Source: Bacillota bacterium (GTDB lineage: Bacteria; Bacillota; Clostridia; Christensenellales; SZUA-584). Taken from it: a stretch of DNA of 64,000 bases. Positions 38,078 to 48,862 of this stretch are shown here, in pieces. The first letter of the stretch is position 1; each line of letters begins with the position of its first letter. Under the pieces are notes generated by a model. It searched no databases. It worked only from the letters and a program-made list of their open reading frames with translations, and was not told where the DNA came from. The translations under genes were made by a program, and so were the position numbers. The stretch covers positions 62,001 to 126,000 of the forward strand of contig JAEWCC010000006.1 in NCBI GenBank assembly GCA_023390815.1, given 5' to 3'.

Positions 38078-39583
38078 CTATTCTCCCGCGTGCATAATGC
38101 CGAGGATGTCGAGCTCCTTTTGCGAAAGCCCCACGCCGCGCAGCATCAGCCGGTTGCCGCGCAGGCTCTCGATGGCGTTGATGCCCATGCCGCCCAGCAT
38201 CTCCTCGATCTCGTGCTTCCACGCCTCTATGAGGTTGCACAGCCGCTCGGTCGCGATATCCGGATTCAGTCGCTTCACGAGGTCGTCGCGCTGTGTCGCG
38301 ATGCCCCAGTTGCATTTGCCCGTATAACACGTCTGGCACATATGGCAGCCCATCGCGATAACCGCGGCAGATGCAATATAGCACGCATCTGCACCCAGTG
38401 CGATCGCCTTAACGACATCCGCGCTGCTGCGGATGCTGCCGCCTACGACCAATGACACCTCGTTGCGGATACCCTCATCGCGCAGCCGCTGATCGACCGA
38501 CGCGAGCGCCAGCTCAATCGGGATACCAACGTTATCGCGCACCCGTGTCGGTGCTGCGCCTGTGCCGCCGCGGAAGCCGTCGATCGCGATGATGTCCGCA
38601 CCCGCTCTCGCGATGCCTGATGCGATCGCCGCTGCGTTGTGCACCGCCGCAATCTTGACGCATACCGGCTTCTCGTAGTTCGTCGCTTCCTTGAGCGAGT
38701 AGATGAGCTGCCGCAGATCTTCGATAGAATAGATATCGTGATGCGGGGCCGGCGAAATCGCGTCGCTGCCCTGCGGGATCATACGCGCCTTGGAAACCTC
38801 TTCGCCCACCTTTTCACCCGGCAGATGCCCGCCGATACCCGGTTTCGCGCCTTGTCCGATCTTGATCTCGAGCATTGCGCCCGCATTCAGGTATTCCGGA
38901 TGTACGCCGAAGCGTACCGACGCCACCTGCACGATGGTGTTGGGGCCGTATTGATAAAACTCCCGCGCGAGGCCGCCCTCGCCTGTGTTGTAGAGAATTC
39001 CCATTTTCGTGGCCGCACGCGCCAGCGACTCGTGTGCGTTCTTCGATATCGAGCCGAACGACATCGCCGAGAACATGACCGGCACCGAAAGCTTCACCTG
39101 CGGCGGCATCTTGGTTTTGAGGCTGCCGTCCGAGTTAAACTCCAGCTTGCCCGGTTTGCGGCCCAAAAACACACCTGTCTCCATGGGTTCACGCAGCGGG
39201 TCGATGGACGGGTTAGTGACCTGTGAAGCGTTGATCAGCATCCTATCCCAATAGATGGGATAAGGCTTGGGGTTGCCCATGCCGGAAAGCAGCACCGCGC
39301 CCGAGGCCGCCTGCTTGTATACTTCGCGGATCTCGTTGCTCGTCCAGTTCGCATTGGGTTTGAAGTCGAGGTCGTTGACGCGGATCTTCAGCGCCCGGGT
39401 GGGGCACATCGCCACGCACCGATGGCAGTTCACGCACTTTGTTTCGTCCGCAACCATCTTGCCCGTGTCAGGGTCCAGCTTATGCACCTCGTTCGCGCAC
39501 TGCTTCGCACAAACCTCGCACTGTATACATCTATTTTCATCTCTGTCGACCAGATAATCTGACCAGTTCAGTTGCAAACTCAT
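38078..39583 (-). CDS. glutamate synthase FMN-binding subunit (GltB2-like)
   Basis: Catalytic core of glutamate synthase, 501 residues: two N-terminal 4Fe-4S motifs (CIQCEVCAKQC and CVNCHRCVAMC, about residues 18-55) and the FMN-binding barrel from about residue 100 (FSAMSFGSISKNAHESLARA, NTGEGG, GQGAKPGIGGHLPGEKV, AGADIIAIDGFRGGTGAAP, GADACYIASAAVIAMGCHMC). It makes glutamate from 2-oxoglutarate and ammonia. ATG 39583 overlaps the previous stop as ATGA. This archaeal-type layout, with separate amidotransferase and GXGXG proteins, occurs in archaea, Thermotogae and many Clostridia. Confidence 0.94.
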   Translation of the reverse strand: MSLQLNWSDYLVDRDENRCIQCEVCAKQCANEVHKLDPDTGKMVADETKCVNCHRCVAMCPTRALKIRVNDLDFKPNANWTSNEIREVYKQAASGAVLLSGMGNPKPYPIYWDRMLINASQVTNPSIDPLREPMETGVFLGRKPGKLEFNSDGSLKTKMPPQVKLSVPVMFSAMSFGSISKNAHESLARAATKMGILYNTGEGGLAREFYQYGPNTIVQVASVRFGVHPEYLNAGAMLEIKIGQGAKPGIGGHLPGEKVGEEVSKARMIPQGSDAISPAPHHDIYSIEDLRQLIYSLKEATNYEKPVCVKIAAVHNAAAIASGIARAGADIIAIDGFRGGTGAAPTRVRDNVGIPIELALASVDQRLRDEGIRNEVSLVVGGSIRSSADVVKAIALGADACYIASAAVIAMGCHMCQTCYTGKCNWGIATQRDDLVKRLNPDIATERLCNLIEAWKHEIEEMLGGMGINAIESLRGNRLMLRGVGLSQKELDILGIMHAGE

Positions 39584-40668
39584 TTTTTGCCCTCCACCAT
39601 GCCGATGACCGGCTCGCCGCCGCTGGGCGACCAAACCCGGTCGGGATTGGAGCAGATCACACGGATCGCCGCTTCCTCGCTCGCGACATACAGGGTATCG
39701 CCCTTCTCCGCCGCGACCAGAGGCCGCAGCTTGATACGGTCGTTGAGCGCCATCATACCGCCCGAGAACCCTAATATCACCGAGAACGGCCCGTTGATCA
39801 GTGCGCTGCCGTACACGGCGCGCATCGCCTCGAAGCGTTTGCGCTCGCTTTCTTCCATCAGTTCGATCTCACGCCAGAACGGCGCGGCCACCACGTCCAC
39901 CGCTTCCTTGAGCGACAAGCCATGCTTACGGATCAGCAGATCGAACAGGTATGTAATGACCTCGGTGTCCGTCATCAGCGTACATTTATATCCGTACATC
40001 TCCACGAAGCGCCGGTTGGCGTCGTAGGAGGAAATCTCTCCGTTGTGTACAATGGACCAGTCGAGCAGCGTAAACGGATGCGCACCGCCCCACCAGCCCG
40101 GCGTATTGGTCGGGAACCGCCCGTGCGACGTCCAAAGGTAAGCGTCGTACGTTTCAATCATATAAAAGCGTCCGATGTCCTCCGGGAAACCCACGCCCTT
40201 AAAAGCACCCATGTCCTTACCGGAAGAAAACACGTACGCGCCTTCATATTCGCCGTTAATGCGGAATACGCACCGCGCAACATATTCGCTCTCCTCGAGC
40301 TCCGACTCCTGCAGCTTAAAGCGCCGCGGCGTCACAAAATAGCGCCAGATGAGCGGGCTCTCCTCAATCCCCTTCGTTTTACGCGTAGGGATCTTCCCTG
40401 CCGTCTCCACTTCGAAATGGCGATTGATGAAATCTTCGGTATTCGCTTTACTCGTCAGATTGTCATAGAAAACATGCAGCGCATAATGTTCCGCGTACTG
40501 CGGATAGATGCCGTAAGCGGCAAATCCGCCGCCCAAGCCATTGCTGCGGTCGCGCATCAGCGCGATGGAATTCAGTATCGTCTCGCCCGAAAAACGCTCG
40601 CCCTTGCGGTTTAAAATGCCGCTGATGGCACAGCCGGACGGAATCCTCACTTGCCCCTCTTTGATCAT
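39580..40668 (-). CDS. class II glutamine amidotransferase subunit of split glutamate synthase
   Basis: Releases ammonia from glutamine for the FMN subunit. The 362 residues carry the Ntn-hydrolase marks: Cys13 in PSGCAISGI, TSHGRFPTNTPGWWGGAHPF, WSIVHNGEISSYDANRRF and TDTEVITYLFDLL. The nucleophile follows 12 residues instead of Met1, so a short propeptide must be removed to free it, as in GltB and PurF. ATG 40668 follows GGGGAGAAGC. First gene of the five-gene operon. Confidence 0.92.
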   Translation of the reverse strand: MIKEGQVRIPSGCAISGILNRKGERFSGETILNSIALMRDRSNGLGGGFAAYGIYPQYAEHYALHVFYDNLTSKANTEDFINRHFEVETAGKIPTRKTKGIEESPLIWRYFVTPRRFKLQESELEESEYVARCVFRINGEYEGAYVFSSGKDMGAFKGVGFPEDIGRFYMIETYDAYLWTSHGRFPTNTPGWWGGAHPFTLLDWSIVHNGEISSYDANRRFVEMYGYKCTLMTDTEVITYLFDLLIRKHGLSLKEAVDVVAAPFWREIELMEESERKRFEAMRAVYGSALINGPFSVILGFSGGMMALNDRIKLRPLVAAEKGDTLYVASEEAAIRVICSNPDRVWSPSGGEPVIGMVEGKK

Positions 40669-40829
40669 GCTTCTCCCCCTCATTCACCGTGCGGAGCGGC
40701 ACGGCCCCCAATCGCAGCGGTATGAATAAATAAAGACGCCAAACCAGACCTTTTTAGGGGTCCAACTCGAAACGCCTTTGTTTCTTCTCGATGACTTTAT
40801 CAAATTCAGACAACTTTTACCCTGCTGGC
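40669..40829 (-). promoter_or_regulatory. about 160-base leader of the glutamate synthase operon
   Basis: The RNA between promoter and first gene includes a CCGTGC / GCACGG hairpin (40687-40704) just upstream of the ribosome site and other G/C-rich segments. It does not match the glutamine riboswitch or T-box sequences that I know, so the type of control, if any, is open. Confidence 0.4.
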
Positions 40830-40835
40830 TGTACC

Positions 40836-40864
40836 ATTATACTATCCACTGCATAAAAAATCAA
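40836..40864 (-). promoter_or_regulatory. sigma-A promoter of the glutamate synthase operon
   Basis: TTGATT (40859-40864) and TATAAT (40836-40841) are separated by 17 bases on the minus strand. Confidence 0.75.
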
Positions 40865-41142
40865 TAGTAAACAGACCCCAATTCTGCAATGAACCTTAAA
40901 AATATTGCATTATTTTTTTATATTCGCGTTGAAAATGCACGTTTTTAGCCCAAAGATGAAATTGGTTTATAAAAATCCTGCATTTTATGCCCTTTTCAGG
41001 CGGCTTGTTTCACAATGGACTTGTAAAAATTGCATCACTATTCTATTGAAAACTGCGCACAATAATCGGTGTAAGGGATTGCTGCCACAGCCGGAGCCAT
41101 ATGATGTGTCTTTAAATCAAAGCAAGTGATCTAGCCATGGCA

Positions 41143-41171
41143 ATTGAAGGCCAATAGGCCTTCAGTACAAT
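41143..41171 (+). promoter_or_regulatory. promoter with an embedded palindrome, ahead of a candidate small RNA
   Basis: TTGAAG (41144-41149) and TACAAT (41166-41171) are 16 bases apart. The perfect inverted repeat TGAAGGCC / GGCCTTCA around AATA (41145-41164) fills the spacer, where a bound repressor would block transcription. Confidence 0.5.
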
Positions 41172-41177
41172 CGCATT

Positions 41178-41358
41178 GAAAACAGAGCGACAGAATTTTA
41201 GGCCGTACGGAAGCACCGGCTGCCGTAGGAGGCCAAAGTCCACAGGCGGGATTACCGCTATCGTAGTTCGCTCTCAAAAGGATACTTTTTGGCGGTGGCA
41301 CCCTTTTTCAAAAGAAGGCGGCACGGTACATCTCAATACCGTGTCGCCTTCTTTATTA
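41178..41358 (+). ncRNA. candidate small structured RNA, about 180 nt
   Basis: The predicted transcript starts with a stem AGAGCGA / TCGCTCT (41184-41190 with 41268-41274) that encloses two further helices: GGCC-TACGG with CCGTA-GGCC (41201-41233) and GCGG with CCGC (41246-41258), a three-way junction. An 18-base hairpin follows at 41311-41354. No open frame of note lies inside. The nearest plus-strand gene is far away, so it is not an obvious leader of a gene. It matches no RNA family I can recall with confidence; it may be an sRNA or an orphan riboswitch. Confidence 0.45.
41311..41358 (+). terminator. strong hairpin terminator between the candidate RNA and trkA
   Basis: AAAGAAGGCGGCACGGTA pairs with TACCGTGTCGCCTTCTTT over 18 bases with loop CATCTCAA. 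The one non-Watson-Crick position is a G-U pair on the plus-strand RNA but an A-C mismatch on the minus strand, which favours plus-strand use. It also directly abuts the trkA stop, so it can serve both transcripts. Confidence 0.8.
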
Positions 41359-42018
41359 CTGCGTAATTTTTTCGATCCGGGCAATATCGGCGGTCTGCCC
41401 GACGACAATCAGCACATCGCCCTTATCGATAACATCCTCGCCATGCGGAGCGGTATTCACTTTGCCGCTTTCCTTTTTGATCGCGATCACATTGACGCCA
41501 TATTTCTTCCGGAAATCGAGTTCTCCGAGGCTTTGATCGGTCCACTGTGTCACCGCGCCCACTTCGAGCACGTTTAAGTCGCCCGAAACCTGAATGTAGT
41601 CGATTACATTGGCAGCGGCAAGGTTATGCGCGAGGCGCATGCCCATGTCGCGCTCTGGGAATACCACCTTATCTGCGCCGATCTTAAGAAGCACTTTAGC
41701 GTGCAGATCGCTTTGGGCCTTCGCGACCACATAACCCACGCCGATCTCCTTGCAGAGCAGCGTCACCAGAATACTTGCCTGAATGTCGTCGCCGATGGTG
41801 ACTACGGCCACGTCGAAATTGCGCAGTCCCAGCGCGTTGAGCGCTTTCTCATCCGTCGCGTCTGCCTGAACGGCGTGCGTCACATAGGGCGCGATGTCGT
41901 TGATGAATTCCTCGCTCTTATCGACCGCGAGCACTTCCTTGCCCATCGCCGTAAGGCACCGGGCTACGCTCTGGCCAAATCTTCCCATACCGATTACGAT
42001 AAACTGTTTTCTTTCCAT
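41356..42018 (-). CDS. trkA: Trk/Ktr potassium uptake regulatory subunit
   Basis: Cytoplasmic gating subunit of the potassium transporter, 220 residues. The RCK_N Rossmann fold has GMGRFGQSVARCLTAMGKEV and the acidic end of strand 2 (VLAVDKSEEFI), binding NAD(H) or ATP/ADP. The RCK_C domain is at about residues 140-220; in KtrA proteins this domain binds c-di-AMP. The ATG follows GGTGGGG. It lies two bases after trkH, so the two are translationally close and form one transporter. It could equally be named ktrA. Confidence 0.94.
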   Translation of the reverse strand: MERKQFIVIGMGRFGQSVARCLTAMGKEVLAVDKSEEFINDIAPYVTHAVQADATDEKALNALGLRNFDVAVVTIGDDIQASILVTLLCKEIGVGYVVAKAQSDLHAKVLLKIGADKVVFPERDMGMRLAHNLAAANVIDYIQVSGDLNVLEVGAVTQWTDQSLGELDFRKKYGVNVIAIKKESGKVNTAPHGEDVIDKGDVLIVVGQTADIARIEKITQ

Positions 42019-42020
42019 AA

Positions 42021-43406
42021 TTACCCCACCATAAATCTTGCTTCAGGATATCGGATATTGACATCGTCCTTATGCTTGCGGCTGGACAGCGCTACGACGA
42101 GTGTCATAAAGCCGACGCGTCCTGCGAACATTACAAATATAATGATCAGACGACTGACAGCGCTCAGTTGCGGCGTAATGCCGCACGTGAGCCCGACCGT
42201 ACCGAATGCCGAAAGTACCTCAAAAAATATATTTTCAAATGTAAATATACCACCACGGGTTCCCTCTATCGCGGCTACCGCCAAAAACGCCATACCTACC
42301 AGCATCACGCTCAGCACGGTAATCGTCACCGCTCGCTTGATCGTATCCGCCGCGAGCCGCCGGTCGCCCACCTTGGGTTCCCTGCGCCCAGAGATACTCG
42401 CAAGCGTAAACAGCAGCACGATCGCAAACGTGGTCGTCTTGATGCCGCCGCCCGTACCGGAGGGCGAAGCGCCGATAAACATCAGCACCATCGTCACCAG
42501 CTTGCTGGCCGGCGTCATGGCGTCCTGGCTGATCGTATTATAACCGGCGGTTCTTGGCGTGACGGACTGGAAGAAAGCGCTCAGCACCTTTCCCGTACCC
42601 GTTAAATCTTTTGATCCTAATGTATTTGGATTGGGCAGCTCGAGCAGAAGGAACATTCCGGCACCCAGCACAATCAGTGCCGCCGTCAGGATAAGCACGA
42701 AGCGCGAATACCGTGTGAGCTTTTGGCGCTTGCGGATGCGCACCGGGCTGAATATATCCGCAACCACCACGAAACCGAGGCCGCCGACCACAATGAGCAG
42801 CATGATGGTGCCGACGATGATCGGATCATTCGCAAAAGCCGTAATGCTGGAAAATTCACCCGTAACGCGGCCGAACACATCGAAACCCGCGTTGCAGAAC
42901 GAGGATATTGCGTGGAAGATGCTGAAATATACGCCTTTTAAGCCATACATCGGCACCAGGCGCGTCGCGAGCAGCGCAGCGCCCAGCCCCTCGGCGATCA
43001 GCGTCACCTTGATTACACGGATGATCAGGCGCACCATGCCTGAGATGTTATCCTCGCCTAGCTGGCTCTGTATCAGAATTCGTTCACTCAGCGTGATGCG
43101 TTTGCCAAGTATGATAAATGCCGTCGTCATTACGGTCATCACGCCGAGGCCGCCCATCTGAATCAATGCGAGTATCACGATCTGACCGAACAGCGTAAAC
43201 TGGGTCGCCGTATCCACCACCACGAGGCCCGTTACACAGACCGCCGAGGTTGACGTAAACACCGCGTTCAAGAACGATATGCTTTTCCCGCTGTTTGTCG
43301 ATATCGGCAGGCACAGCAGTCCCGCCCCGGCCAGAATCAACAGCGCAAACCCCACCACAATGATCTGTTCCGGCTTCATCTTCAGTTTATAAATCAACGT
43401 TTTCAT
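42021..43406 (-). CDS. trkH: Trk/Ktr potassium transporter, channel subunit
   Basis: Potassium-translocating membrane protein, 461 residues with four pore units. The P-loops with their filter glycines are visible: TSTSAVCVTGLVVVDTATQF, SSFCNAGFDVFG, TPRTAGYNTIS and FGTVGLTCGITPQL. It forms a ring-gated complex with TrkA, encoded two bases downstream. Length and sequence are closer to KtrB than to proteobacterial TrkH. The promoter lies just upstream in the gap before the PHP gene. Confidence 0.94.
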   Translation of the reverse strand: MKTLIYKLKMKPEQIIVVGFALLILAGAGLLCLPISTNSGKSISFLNAVFTSTSAVCVTGLVVVDTATQFTLFGQIVILALIQMGGLGVMTVMTTAFIILGKRITLSERILIQSQLGEDNISGMVRLIIRVIKVTLIAEGLGAALLATRLVPMYGLKGVYFSIFHAISSFCNAGFDVFGRVTGEFSSITAFANDPIIVGTIMLLIVVGGLGFVVVADIFSPVRIRKRQKLTRYSRFVLILTAALIVLGAGMFLLLELPNPNTLGSKDLTGTGKVLSAFFQSVTPRTAGYNTISQDAMTPASKLVTMVLMFIGASPSGTGGGIKTTTFAIVLLFTLASISGRREPKVGDRRLAADTIKRAVTITVLSVMLVGMAFLAVAAIEGTRGGIFTFENIFFEVLSAFGTVGLTCGITPQLSAVSRLIIIFVMFAGRVGFMTLVVALSSRKHKDDVNIRYPEARFMVG

Positions 43407-43444
43407 ATATATACTTCACCATTATATATTCAGCCATGAGCCGC

Positions 43445-43473
43445 ATTATAGCACTCGGCATTCCAGTATTCAA
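43445..43473 (-). promoter_or_regulatory. sigma-A promoter of trkHA
   Basis: TTGAAT (43468-43473) and TATAAT (43445-43450) are 17 bases apart on the minus strand. Confidence 0.7.
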
Positions 43474-43485
43474 GTGGGGGCAATG

Positions 43486-44277
43486 TTATTTTATTGCAAG
43501 GAATCGGGGCTTCCTAGCATCGAACGCGCAGACATATCGAAATCCGATTTCTCCCAGCATTTCAAGGGTTTCCGGTACACCGTGCCCCACGACCACCTCG
43601 TAGTGCGCGTCCGATCCGATCGTAACGATCTCACCGCCCAGCTCACGGTAACGCCGGACGATTGGCATCTCTGGCATCGTGTCGGGCGTCATATAAAGCC
43701 CGTTGGTATTGACCTCCAGGCCCTTGCCCTTTTCGACCAGCAGCCTTAAAATCTCGTCTACCGCGTCGGTAAAATCGCTGTAGCGCATCAGCTTGTCGTC
43801 ATACGGGCAGAACTTGGCGATATAGCCGAGGTGCCCCAGTACATCATAGAAATCACATTCCCGTGCGCAACGCAGCGATTCGGCAAGGTATTCGTCGTAG
43901 ATGGCCTGCTGAGAGTGCTCCTTCCATACCTGCTGATAGTAAGGGTCCTGCCCGTACACCACATGCTGCGAGCCGATCACATAGTCCAGACCGGAGAGCA
44001 GCGCGGGCATCTGATCCTTCGTGCGCATGTCGAGGCCCGCCTCGATGCCCATCCGGATATGGATATCCGGAAACTGCTCGCGCACCTCGGCCAGCCCTGC
44101 GCGATAGCGTTCAAAATCCACCGAGAAATCGAGTTCGTCCGGTCCCGGCAGGCCAATGTCGATGTGCTCTGTAAAGCACATCTCCCGCATACCCGCCCGG
44201 CGCGCTGCCATGGCCATATCGGCCATACTAACACCACAGTCCGCGGAAATATTGGAGTGCACATGGTAATCGATCAT
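43486..44277 (-). CDS. PHP-family phosphatase, likely histidinol-phosphatase
   Basis: A 263-residue PHP-domain metal hydrolase. The metal-binding motifs are all present: DYHVHSN, FTEHIDIG, GIEAGLD, IGSQHVV, GHLGYIAKF, EVNTNG and GSDAHY. The nearest characterised family is HisK/HisJ histidinol-phosphatase, but no histidine gene is close, so another small phosphoester is possible. It follows the P-type ATPase by 11 bases and would be transcribed from the manganese-riboswitch promoter. This makes the histidine role less certain. Confidence 0.85.
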   Translation of the reverse strand: MIDYHVHSNISADCGVSMADMAMAARRAGMREMCFTEHIDIGLPGPDELDFSVDFERYRAGLAEVREQFPDIHIRMGIEAGLDMRTKDQMPALLSGLDYVIGSQHVVYGQDPYYQQVWKEHSQQAIYDEYLAESLRCARECDFYDVLGHLGYIAKFCPYDDKLMRYSDFTDAVDEILRLLVEKGKGLEVNTNGLYMTPDTMPEMPIVRRYRELGGEIVTIGSDAHYEVVVGHGVPETLEMLGEIGFRYVCAFDARKPRFLAIK

Positions 44278-44288
44278 AAACGTCCCTT

Positions 44289-46922
<2,634 letters not shown>

Positions 46923-47017
46923 ATTTCTCTCCCTGTGCGTGCTTTTCTGCCTGAAAAGCCTATTCATATTTATGCCCTTATTTAGGTTCTCCGCGTACGC
47001 TTAAATGTTATTGTAAA

Positions 47018-47050
47018 CAAAAAACTTTTAATGCGTCACGCATTAAAAGT
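47018..47050 (-). terminator. riboswitch-controlled terminator
   Basis: ACTTTTAATGCG / CGCATTAAAAGT with a TGA loop (minus-strand reading) is followed by a run of T. It lies about 95 bases before the P-type ATPase start and is the expression platform of the riboswitch. Confidence 0.88.
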
Positions 47051-47133
47051 CTCGCAATTACCGCACGGTCGGCTGCTCTCGCAGCGGTTATGTCGGCCGG
47101 GCGACCGCTTATTGGAAGCTACTCCCTTTTAAC
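47018..47133 (-). ncRNA. yybP-ykoY manganese riboswitch
   Basis: Read on the minus strand, the leader has the conserved AAAAGGGAGTAGC at its 5' end, the GCCGACATAACC loop, GACCGTGCGG, and GCGAGACTTTTA leading into a 12-base terminator hairpin (47024-47050) followed by T. These are the marks of the Mn2+-sensing yybP-ykoY class. The GAGACTTTTA at the end overlaps the terminator stem, giving the usual on-switch: high Mn2+ frees expression of the ATPase. Confidence 0.85.
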
Positions 47134-47139
47134 CCGCTG

Positions 47140-47168
47140 ATTATACCACGCGGTCTGCGTCATGTCAA
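47140..47168 (-). promoter_or_regulatory. sigma-A promoter of the riboswitch-ATPase unit
   Basis: Consensus TTGACA (47163-47168) and TATAAT (47140-47145) are exactly 17 bases apart. It is divergent from the nfeD promoter. Confidence 0.9.
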
Positions 47169-47200
47169 TGCGCCCCTCTTTGCGTCTCCGCAAAATGTTT

Positions 47201-47229
47201 TTGGAATATTACGCAAAATGTGTTATACT
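47201..47229 (+). promoter_or_regulatory. sigma-A promoter of the nfeD-floA operon
   Basis: TTGGAA (47201-47206) and TATACT (47224-47229) are separated by 17 bases, 45 bases before the nfeD-like start. Confidence 0.65.
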
Positions 47230-47273
47230 ACCTCATATATAATAATGAATGTGCAAGTATGGGGGGTATCCAC

Positions 47274-47774
47274 ATGGCGGGCCTGTTTGAAACAATCAAT
47301 ACCGTGGCGCTAGTGTTTTTAATTGCCGGTGTCGTACTGCTCACTGTGGAGATGTTTCTGCCGGGCATTGGCATATTCGGCGGACTGGGTTTTATCTGCC
47401 TCGTACTATTCATCGCGTTTCAAGCGAAAACGCTGACCGAAGCGCTGATATTGGTGCTCATCATTGCCGCAATCGTAACTATATTCGTATTAATTCTGGT
47501 TCGCAGCTTTAAGAAGGGACGGATTTACCGCTCCGGCATCGTGCTCAAGAACGAACAAACCCGCGAAGAAGGGTTTTTTGCGGGCAGCGACATGTCGCAT
47601 ATAATGGGCAAGCAGGGAGTGAGCGTCACCGTGCTTCGTCCGGCGGGTACCGCCGCCTTTGACGGCGAGCGCATCGACGTTCTTACGGAGGGCGAGTTCA
47701 TCCCGGCGGGTACGCCTGTCGAGGTCGTACGCGTCTCCGGCATGCGCGTATTCGTGAAAAAGGCTAACTTATAA
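47274..47774 (+). CDS. NfeD-family membrane protein
   Basis: A 166-residue short NfeD protein: three membrane segments in the first 80 residues (TVALVFLIAGVVLLTVEMFL, GIGIFGGLGFICLVLFIAF, LILVLIIAAIVTIFVLILV) and a C-terminal OB fold (MGKQGVSVTVLRPAGTAAFD, then GEFIPAGTPVEVVRVSGMRV). NfeD proteins partner with SPFH/flotillin proteins, and floA follows by 86 bases. ATG 47274 follows GGGGGGTATCCAC. Confidence 0.92.
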   Translation: MAGLFETINTVALVFLIAGVVLLTVEMFLPGIGIFGGLGFICLVLFIAFQAKTLTEALILVLIIAAIVTIFVLILVRSFKKGRIYRSGIVLKNEQTREEGFFAGSDMSHIMGKQGVSVTVLRPAGTAAFDGERIDVLTEGEFIPAGTPVEVVRVSGMRVFVKKANL

Positions 47775-47860
47775 CCATACCGTCTATTTTGACTACATTG
47801 TGCCTAATAATAGATACGCCCTACGCGTAATCTATGAAAATAACAAAGGAGAAATCAACC

Positions 47861-48853
47861 ATGGAAACTTGGCTGTTGATTGTCATCATCGTAGCCGCAT
47901 TCATCTTCCTTGTATTCTTCTTCAGCTTTGTGCCGGTCCGCTTGTGGATTCAGGCAAGAGCCGCGGGCGTCAAGCTCAGCATCGTATCGCTGATCGGCAT
48001 GCGCCTGCGCAAGGTTACGCCGAGCCGCATCGTGATGCCGCGCATCAAGGCGACCAAGGCGGGTCTCAGCGTCACCAGCGACATGCTTGAATCGCACTAC
48101 CTCGCAGGCGGCAACGTCGACCGTGTGATCGACGCGCTGATTGCAGCGCAGAAGGCCGACATCCCGCTCGATTTCAAGCGCGCCACCGCCATCGACCTCG
48201 CAGGCCGCGACGTGTTGACCGCCGTCAAAATGAGCGTCATCCCCAAGGTCATTGAAACGCCGGTGGTTGCGGCTATTGCCAAAGACGGCATCGAGCTGCG
48301 CGCCAAGGCGCGTGTAACCGTGCGCACCAATATCGACCGTCTCGTCGGCGGCGCGGGCGAGGAAACCGTGATCGCGCGCGTGGGCGAGGGCATTGTCACC
48401 ACAGTTGGTTCCGCAGTGAACCATAAGGTTGTGCTTGAGAACCCGGACCTTATCTCCAAGACCGTGCTGGCCAAGGGCCTCGATGCGGGCACCGCTTTTG
48501 AGATCCTCTCGATCGACATCGCAGATGTGGACGTGGGCCGCAACATTGGCGCGCAGCTGCAGATCGATCAAGCCCAGGCGGACAAGAAGATCGCGCAGGC
48601 CAAAGCCGAAGAACGCCGCGCAATGGCTGTCGCCAAAGAGCAGGAAATGCTCGCGACCGTGCAGGAGATGCGCGCAAAGGTCGTGGAGGCCGAGGCCGAT
48701 ATCCCCAAAGCCATGGCATCCGCATTCCGTGACGGCAACCTCGGGATCATGGATTACTACCACATGAAGAACGTGATGGCGGATACCAGCATGCGTGACG
48801 CGATTTCCAGCGCCGCCGATCCCAAACGCGAAAAAGATACCACGCAGGAATAG
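47861..48853 (+). CDS. floA: flotillin-like protein FloA
   Basis: A 330-residue membrane-microdomain scaffold protein. It has an N-terminal membrane hairpin ([19 protein letters not shown]), an SPFH domain (about residues 50-200, with [20 protein letters not shown] and [20 protein letters not shown]) and the long Ala/Glu-rich coiled coil with the AEA repeats ([20 protein letters not shown]) that oligomerises. AAAGGAG precedes ATG 47861. Flotillins influence membrane fluidity, secretion and signalling complexes. The order nfeD-floA-third gene matches Bacillus yqeZ-yqfA-yqfB. Confidence 0.96.
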   Translation: METWLLIVIIVAAFIFLVFFFSFVPVRLWIQARAAGVKLSIVSLIGMRLRKVTPSRIVMPRIKATKAGLSVTSDMLESHYLAGGNVDRVIDALIAAQKADIPLDFKRATAIDLAGRDVLTAVKMSVIPKVIETPVVAAIAKDGIELRAKARVTVRTNIDRLVGGAGEETVIARVGEGIVTTVGSAVNHKVVLENPDLISKTVLAKGLDAGTAFEILSIDIADVDVGRNIGAQLQIDQAQADKKIAQAKAEERRAMAVAKEQEMLATVQEMRAKVVEAEADIPKAMASAFRDGNLGIMDYYHMKNVMADTSMRDAISSAADPKREKDTTQE

Positions 48854-48862
48854 GCGATCCGT

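Noticed and set aside
40669..40829. Glutamine riboswitch ahead of the glutamate synthase operon
   Set aside because: The conserved glnA-motif sequences could not be found in the leader by eye.
41292..41306. AAGGGTGCCACCGCC on the minus strand, resembling the T-box sequence
   Set aside because: It differs from the conserved T-box at two positions, and no stem I or amino-acid gene is linked to it in the right direction.
43486..44277. Firm naming as hisK
   Set aside because: No histidine biosynthesis gene is nearby and the gene sits behind a manganese riboswitch, so only the PHP phosphatase level is secure.
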